Below are positions 6,149 to 8,851 of a DNA stretch of 8,851 nt, one piece after another. The stretch lies in contig WJMB01000164.1 of NCBI GenBank assembly GCA_014728185.1, forward strand, positions 1-8,851. The letters run 5' to 3'. Position 1 is the first letter of the stretch. The number at the start of each line of letters is the position of its first letter. Position numbers and translations under genes: made by a program. The notes below the pieces were generated by a model. It did not search any database and was not told the origin of the DNA. It saw only the letters and a program-made list of their open reading frames with translations. This stretch comes from Candidatus Coatesiibacteriota bacterium (lineage in GTDB: Bacteria > RBG-13-66-14).

Positions 6149-6222
6149 CGCCTCCGCGCCGATCGTATTGGAACGCTCGGGCGGCCGCAGACTGGTTCGG
6201 CGAAGGTCGCGGCGGTGCTGCT

Positions 6223-7311
6223 CTACGTCGTCGGTTCTTCGGGAGGAGCGGTGGCGCTCCGCAGGCTGAGCTGGCCGCAGGCGGCGGCGATCTCGGCACC
6301 TCGGGAGCGACGCAGGTTTGCGGCGTAGGCTCCGCGGCGGGTGATCTCGAGGAAGCGCTCGACGTCCGAGTCCCGCGGCGCCCGGTAGGGCAGTCCGGCG
6401 ACGGGATTGTAGGCGATCAGGTTGAGCTTGTGGGGCACGCCGTGGAGCAGCCTCACCAGGGCGCGGGCCTGCTCGGGAGAATCGTTGACGCCGCCGAGCA
6501 GGACGTACTCGAAGGTCACTCGGCGTCCGGTAAGGTCGTAGAACTCGCGGCAGGCGTCGAGGAGCTCGGCGAGGGGCCAACGGCGGTTTACCGGCATCAG
6601 CTCGTCGCGCAGGGCGTCGTCGGGGGCGTTGAGGCTGACGGCCAGCTTGAGCTTCTCCGGTTCACGGGCCAGGCGGCGGATACCCGGGACCACGCCGCAG
6701 GTGGAGACGGTCAACCGCCGGGCGCCCATGCCCAGGGGACCCAGCAGCAGGCGCGCGGCCTCCAGGGTCGCCTCGTAGTTCTCGAGCGGCTCGCCCTGAC
6801 CCATGAACACGGCGTTGCGCAGCCGCTCGGAGTGTCGACGCAGCAGCAGAATCTGGGCGGCGATCTCGTGGGCGGCCAGCCGGCGCGTCAGCCCGAGCTT
6901 GGCCGTGGCGCAGAAGGCGCAGCCCATCGGGCAGCCGGCCATCGTGGACAGGCAGGCGGTATCGTGGAACTCCGGCGCCGGACCTCCGTCGGCCTCCTCC
7001 TCGCGCCAGCCCACCCGGGGCATCAGCACGGTCTCGACGCGGGCGCCGTCGTCCAGTTCGATGAGCAGCTTGCGCGTGCCGTCGGCGGCGCAGGCTTCGT
7101 CGACGACTCGGGGCAGCCGGGCGCTGAAGCGGGCGTTCAGTGTTTCTCGCAGACCCTTGGACAGGTTGTGCATAGCTAAAAAGTCTTCGGCGCCGGCGGT
7201 CCAGAGCCAGCGGCGGAGCTGATCGACACGGAAGGCCGGCTCGCCCAGCTCGGCGAAGAGGGCCGTCAGGACCGGGGCGTCCAGGGCGCGGATGTCGGGC
7301 TTGGATTCCAT
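6223..7311 (-). CDS. rlmN: Dual-specificity rRNA/tRNA methyltransferase RlmN (radical SAM)
   Basis: The 362-residue product is RlmN, which makes 2-methyladenosine at A2503 of 23S rRNA and A37 of some tRNAs, using two SAM and a transient methyl-cysteine. The N-terminal accessory region contains FRVDQLRRWLW (28-38). The radical SAM cluster motif is CPMGCAFC, with C127, C131 and C134. The two family-specific catalytic cysteines are both present: C120, seven residues before the cluster, and C345 in AAACGQL near the end. MGQGEP (170-175), STCGVVPG (203-210), LAVSLNAP (223-230) and FEYVLLGGVNDS (267-278) are further signatures. The frame is open upstream to an ATG at 7374, but that extension (Cys/Pro-rich) runs through a promoter-like box and a hairpin, so ATG 7311 is preferred. 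No Shine-Dalgarno precedes it. A -10 box lies only 7 nt upstream, suggesting a leaderless mRNA. Confidence 0.95.
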   Translation of the reverse strand: MESKPDIRALDAPVLTALFAELGEPAFRVDQLRRWLWTAGAEDFLAMHNLSKGLRETLNARFSARLPRVVDEACAADGTRKLLIELDDGARVETVLMPRVGWREEEADGGPAPEFHDTACLSTMAGCPMGCAFCATAKLGLTRRLAAHEIAAQILLLRRHSERLRNAVFMGQGEPLENYEATLEAARLLLGPLGMGARRLTVSTCGVVPGIRRLAREPEKLKLAVSLNAPDDALRDELMPVNRRWPLAELLDACREFYDLTGRRVTFEYVLLGGVNDSPEQARALVRLLHGVPHKLNLIAYNPVAGLPYRAPRDSDVERFLEITRRGAYAANLRRSRGAEIAAACGQLSLRSATAPPEEPTT

Positions 7312-7318
7312 CGGGTCA

Positions 7319-7327
7319 ATGATAGCA
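7319..7327 (-). promoter_or_regulatory. Extended -10 promoter immediately before rlmN
   Basis: On the minus strand TGCTATCAT (7327-7319) is an extended -10, followed by TGACCCG and then the rlmN ATG. The expected RNA start falls on or next to the A of the ATG, which would make the transcript leaderless and fits the missing Shine-Dalgarno. The -35 position has no clear TTGACA-like box. Confidence 0.5.
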
Positions 7328-7371
7328 GAGGGAGCGTGCGGATTGCAGGGGATCGGTATGCATCCGGTATG

Positions 7372-7403
7372 CACAGGGGCCGACCCGAAGGTCGACCCCT
7401 GTG
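7372..7403 (-). repeat. UUCG-capped hairpin downstream of the DUF1015 gene
   Basis: On the minus strand CACAGGGGTCGACC, loop TTCG, and GGTCGGCCCCTGTG form a 14-bp stem. One pair is a G-U wobble on the minus strand but a C-A mismatch on the plus strand. The loop closed by C-G is the very stable cUUCGg tetraloop. Both facts point to function in minus-strand RNA, 25 nt after the DUF1015 stop. There is no U tract, so it is not a standard intrinsic terminator; it may aid Rho-dependent ending or block 3' decay. A short direct repeat GGTATGCA (7355-7362, 7366-7373) borders it. Confidence 0.65.
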
Positions 7404-7428
7404 AAGACTCTCGCGGGATGTGGTAAAC

Positions 7429-8763
7429 CTACTCGAAGTCGAATTTGTTGATCGTCAGTCCGGTGATCATCTTCGGGTAGAAATCCGTCGACTTCTGAGG
7501 CATCCGTTCGCCGCCGCCGGCCACCTCGGCGACCTCCTCGGGCCGCGTCGGGTTCATCAGAAAGGCCAACTGCATCTGACCCAGGTGGACCTCCTTGATG
7601 GCCTCCTTGGCGTCGCGGATGTAGGTGACGTTGCTCTGCTTGGCCAGGGCTTCCTTGTCGATGCCCAGCACCTTCTCCAGGATCAGCCCGTGGAGCACGG
7701 CGCAATCCAGGTGCTTGTAGGCGTCCGAGTACTCCTCTCCGAAGAACTCGTCCAGGGCCTCCTCGTTGGTGTGGGTCAGGACGTAGCACTCCTCCTCGAC
7801 GTCGGTGATCACCAGGCCGAAGGCGACCTTACCCTCCTGGTAGGCCGCCTCGAGGTAGCCCAGCATCTCGTCCTCGCCGCCCTGGGCCTCGCCGATGATC
7901 CGGATCTCGAAGTCTTTCTCCAGCTCGCCGATCAGCCAGGCCGGATCGATCTTCTCAGGCGGCAGGGAGTGGACCAAACGATGGGTGGCGAAGACCGTCA
8001 GCCCCTCGGCGAACATGTTGACGAAGGTCATCATCCGGTAGTCGACGCTGTGCGACGGCACGCCGGTCTCACCGGCGGCCGTCTTCTCGTTCATGTAGTT
8101 GACCGCCGTCTCGTAGCGATGATGGCCGTCGGCGATGAACAGGTCAACCGGCTCGAGGATCGCCTGCAGCTTGACGATAAACTCGGCGTCGGTGACGATC
8201 CAGACGCGGTGGGTCTCGCCGAAGTCGTCGACGACCTCGATGTCCGGTGAGCGCTCGCTCTTCCAGGCCGCCATCAACTCGTCGGAGGCCTTTTCCCTGT
8301 CCGGGTAGAGCATGAAGATCTGGCCGAAGTTGGCCCCGGTGGCCCGCATCAGGTTGAGCCGGTCGGCCTTGGGGCCTTCAAGGGTGTTCTCGTGGGGCTT
8401 GACGTGACCCTTGGAGAAATCCTCGAGCTGGGCCAGGGCGATGAAGCCCGAGCGTACCCGGCGGTCGCCCTCGGGTCCGGCGTACTCGATATCATAGAGG
8501 TAGATCGCCGGCTCGGCGTCGCGCTCGAGGACGCCCTCGGCGATCATCTTCTCAAAATGCTCCGCCGCCTTGACGTACTTGTTGGTCCCGTCGCCCGGGC
8601 CTTCGTCGCTTTTGATGATGTGGGCGATGTTATGGGGCGAGCGGGCGAAGTACTCGTCGCGCAGCGCATCCTTGATCTTGTCGTAGGGCTGGGTCACCAG
8701 GTCCTTGAGCCCGCCGGCTTTGTCGGCGTAGCGGTAGGCGCGGAAGGGGGCGATCTTGGCCAT
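7429..8763 (-). CDS. DUF1015 family protein (COG4198)
   Basis: The 444-residue product is a full-length DUF1015 protein. Family signatures seen are MAKIAPFRAYRY at the start, QPYD (25-28), VKPHENTLEGPKADRLNLMRAT (121-142), FIADGHHRYETA (209-220), LDCAVLHGLIL (352-362) and MPQKSTDFYPKMITGL (421-436). The conserved His, Glu and Asp residues suggest an enzyme active site. I recall reports of free-serine kinase activity for some members of this family but cannot confirm it here, so the function is left open. No signal peptide or membrane segment is seen, so it is probably cytoplasmic. The start is supported by GGAGG (8777-8773), 9 nt from the ATG, and by a good promoter upstream. The gene appears to be its own unit, ending before the UUCG hairpin. 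Confidence 0.92.
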   Translation of the reverse strand: MAKIAPFRAYRYADKAGGLKDLVTQPYDKIKDALRDEYFARSPHNIAHIIKSDEGPGDGTNKYVKAAEHFEKMIAEGVLERDAEPAIYLYDIEYAGPEGDRRVRSGFIALAQLEDFSKGHVKPHENTLEGPKADRLNLMRATGANFGQIFMLYPDREKASDELMAAWKSERSPDIEVVDDFGETHRVWIVTDAEFIVKLQAILEPVDLFIADGHHRYETAVNYMNEKTAAGETGVPSHSVDYRMMTFVNMFAEGLTVFATHRLVHSLPPEKIDPAWLIGELEKDFEIRIIGEAQGGEDEMLGYLEAAYQEGKVAFGLVITDVEEECYVLTHTNEEALDEFFGEEYSDAYKHLDCAVLHGLILEKVLGIDKEALAKQSNVTYIRDAKEAIKEVHLGQMQLAFLMNPTRPEEVAEVAGGGERMPQKSTDFYPKMITGLTINKFDFE

Positions 8764-8809
8764 CTAAACAAACCTCCGGGGTGGGGTTGGTCGGATATCG
8801 AGCGCAGCT

Positions 8810-8839
8810 ATCTTAGGCGTCCGGCGGGGGGATTGTCAA
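8810..8839 (-). promoter_or_regulatory. Sigma70-type promoter of the DUF1015 gene
   Basis: On the minus strand a perfect -35 TTGACA (8839-8834) is followed after 18 bp by TAAGAT (8815-8810). The expected start near 8803 gives a leader of about 40 nt that includes the GGAGG ribosome-binding site. Confidence 0.75.
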
Positions 8840-8851
8840 TACGGGGGGACG

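Larger units (their letters stand above)
6024..6213. repeat. Composite nested palindrome, copy 2 (190 bp)
   Basis: The inner inverted repeat is perfect over 20 bp: GGCGTTGGCACGTTTCTTGC at 6070-6089 pairs with 6133-6152, around a 43-nt spacer. The outer inverted repeat covers 19 bp: GCCGCGACCTTTGCCGAAC at 6024-6042 pairs with 6195-6213. Its single non-Watson-Crick pair, T6035 with G6202, is a G-U wobble in plus-strand RNA and an A-C mismatch in minus-strand RNA. The outer centre (6118.5) is 7.5 nt right of the inner centre (6111), exactly as in copy 1. The element fills most of the 261-bp gap between the FAD oxidoreductase start and the rlmN stop, beginning 9 nt after that stop on the minus strand. 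The outer arm sequence differs from copy 1 while pairing is kept. Confidence 0.85.

Noticed and set aside
6070..6152. Palindrome 2 as an integron attC site
   Set aside because: attC sites have RYYYAAC on the left and GTTRRRY on the right. Here GTT is on the left arm, AAC is on the right, and no integrase or cassette array is visible.
2508..6213. The repeats as a CRISPR array
   Set aside because: There are only two copies, far apart, with large nested palindromes and no regular spacers or cas genes.
5308..7179. Long plus-strand open frame spanning the FAD oxidoreductase, palindrome 2 and rlmN
   Set aside because: It crosses two well-supported minus-strand genes and an intergenic palindrome, has no recognisable motif, and is explained by high GC content.
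7312..7374. Upstream ATG at 7374 as the rlmN start
   Set aside because: The added 21 residues run through the -10 box, the direct repeat and the edge of the hairpin, and the RlmN family begins close to the ATG at 7311.

Overview
The window is GC-rich bacterial chromosome. No taxon-defining gene is present. The best clue is a secreted subtilisin-like protease ending in a FlgD-like/type IX-sorting-like tail. Together with small acidic lipoproteins and a DUF1015 protein, this fits an uncultured FCB-type or similar candidate phylum (Coatesbacteria- or Eisenbacteria-like). That assignment is inference.

Layout. Left part, plus strand: the 3' end of an unidentified gene carrying a perfect 45-bp in-frame tandem duplication (2-202); a complete S8 protease (338-2347) with an intrinsic terminator; a 643-bp gene-free stretch; then two small lipoprotein genes (2991-3413 and 3562-4005) with a second clean terminator between them. 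Next comes a 429-bp gap (4006-4434) with no convincing gene but several inverted repeats. Right part, minus strand: a CrtI/phytoene-desaturase-like FAD oxidoreductase (4435-5961), the rRNA/tRNA methyltransferase RlmN (6223-7311), and a DUF1015 protein (7429-8763) with a good sigma70-type promoter. The three minus-strand genes look like separate transcription units, because each gap holds structured DNA or its own start signals. No single pathway links the genes.

The most unusual content is a pair of composite palindromic elements of 196 and 190 bp (2508-2703 and 6024-6213). Each has an inner perfect inverted repeat (29 and 20 bp) separated by exactly 43 nt, enclosed by an outer inverted repeat (17 and 19 bp). 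The centre of the outer repeat is shifted by the same 7.5 nt from the inner centre in both copies. The inner core TTGGCACGTTTCTTGC is identical in all four arms and is a perfect match to the sigma54 -24/-12 promoter consensus, so each element carries two promoter-like sequences facing each other. The outer stems differ in sequence between copies but keep their self-complementarity, as expected if a folded structure is conserved. I do not recognise this element as a described family.

A second, smaller palindrome family (hairpins at 4381-4406 and 7372-7403) lies 25-28 nt downstream of two of the minus-strand stop codons.
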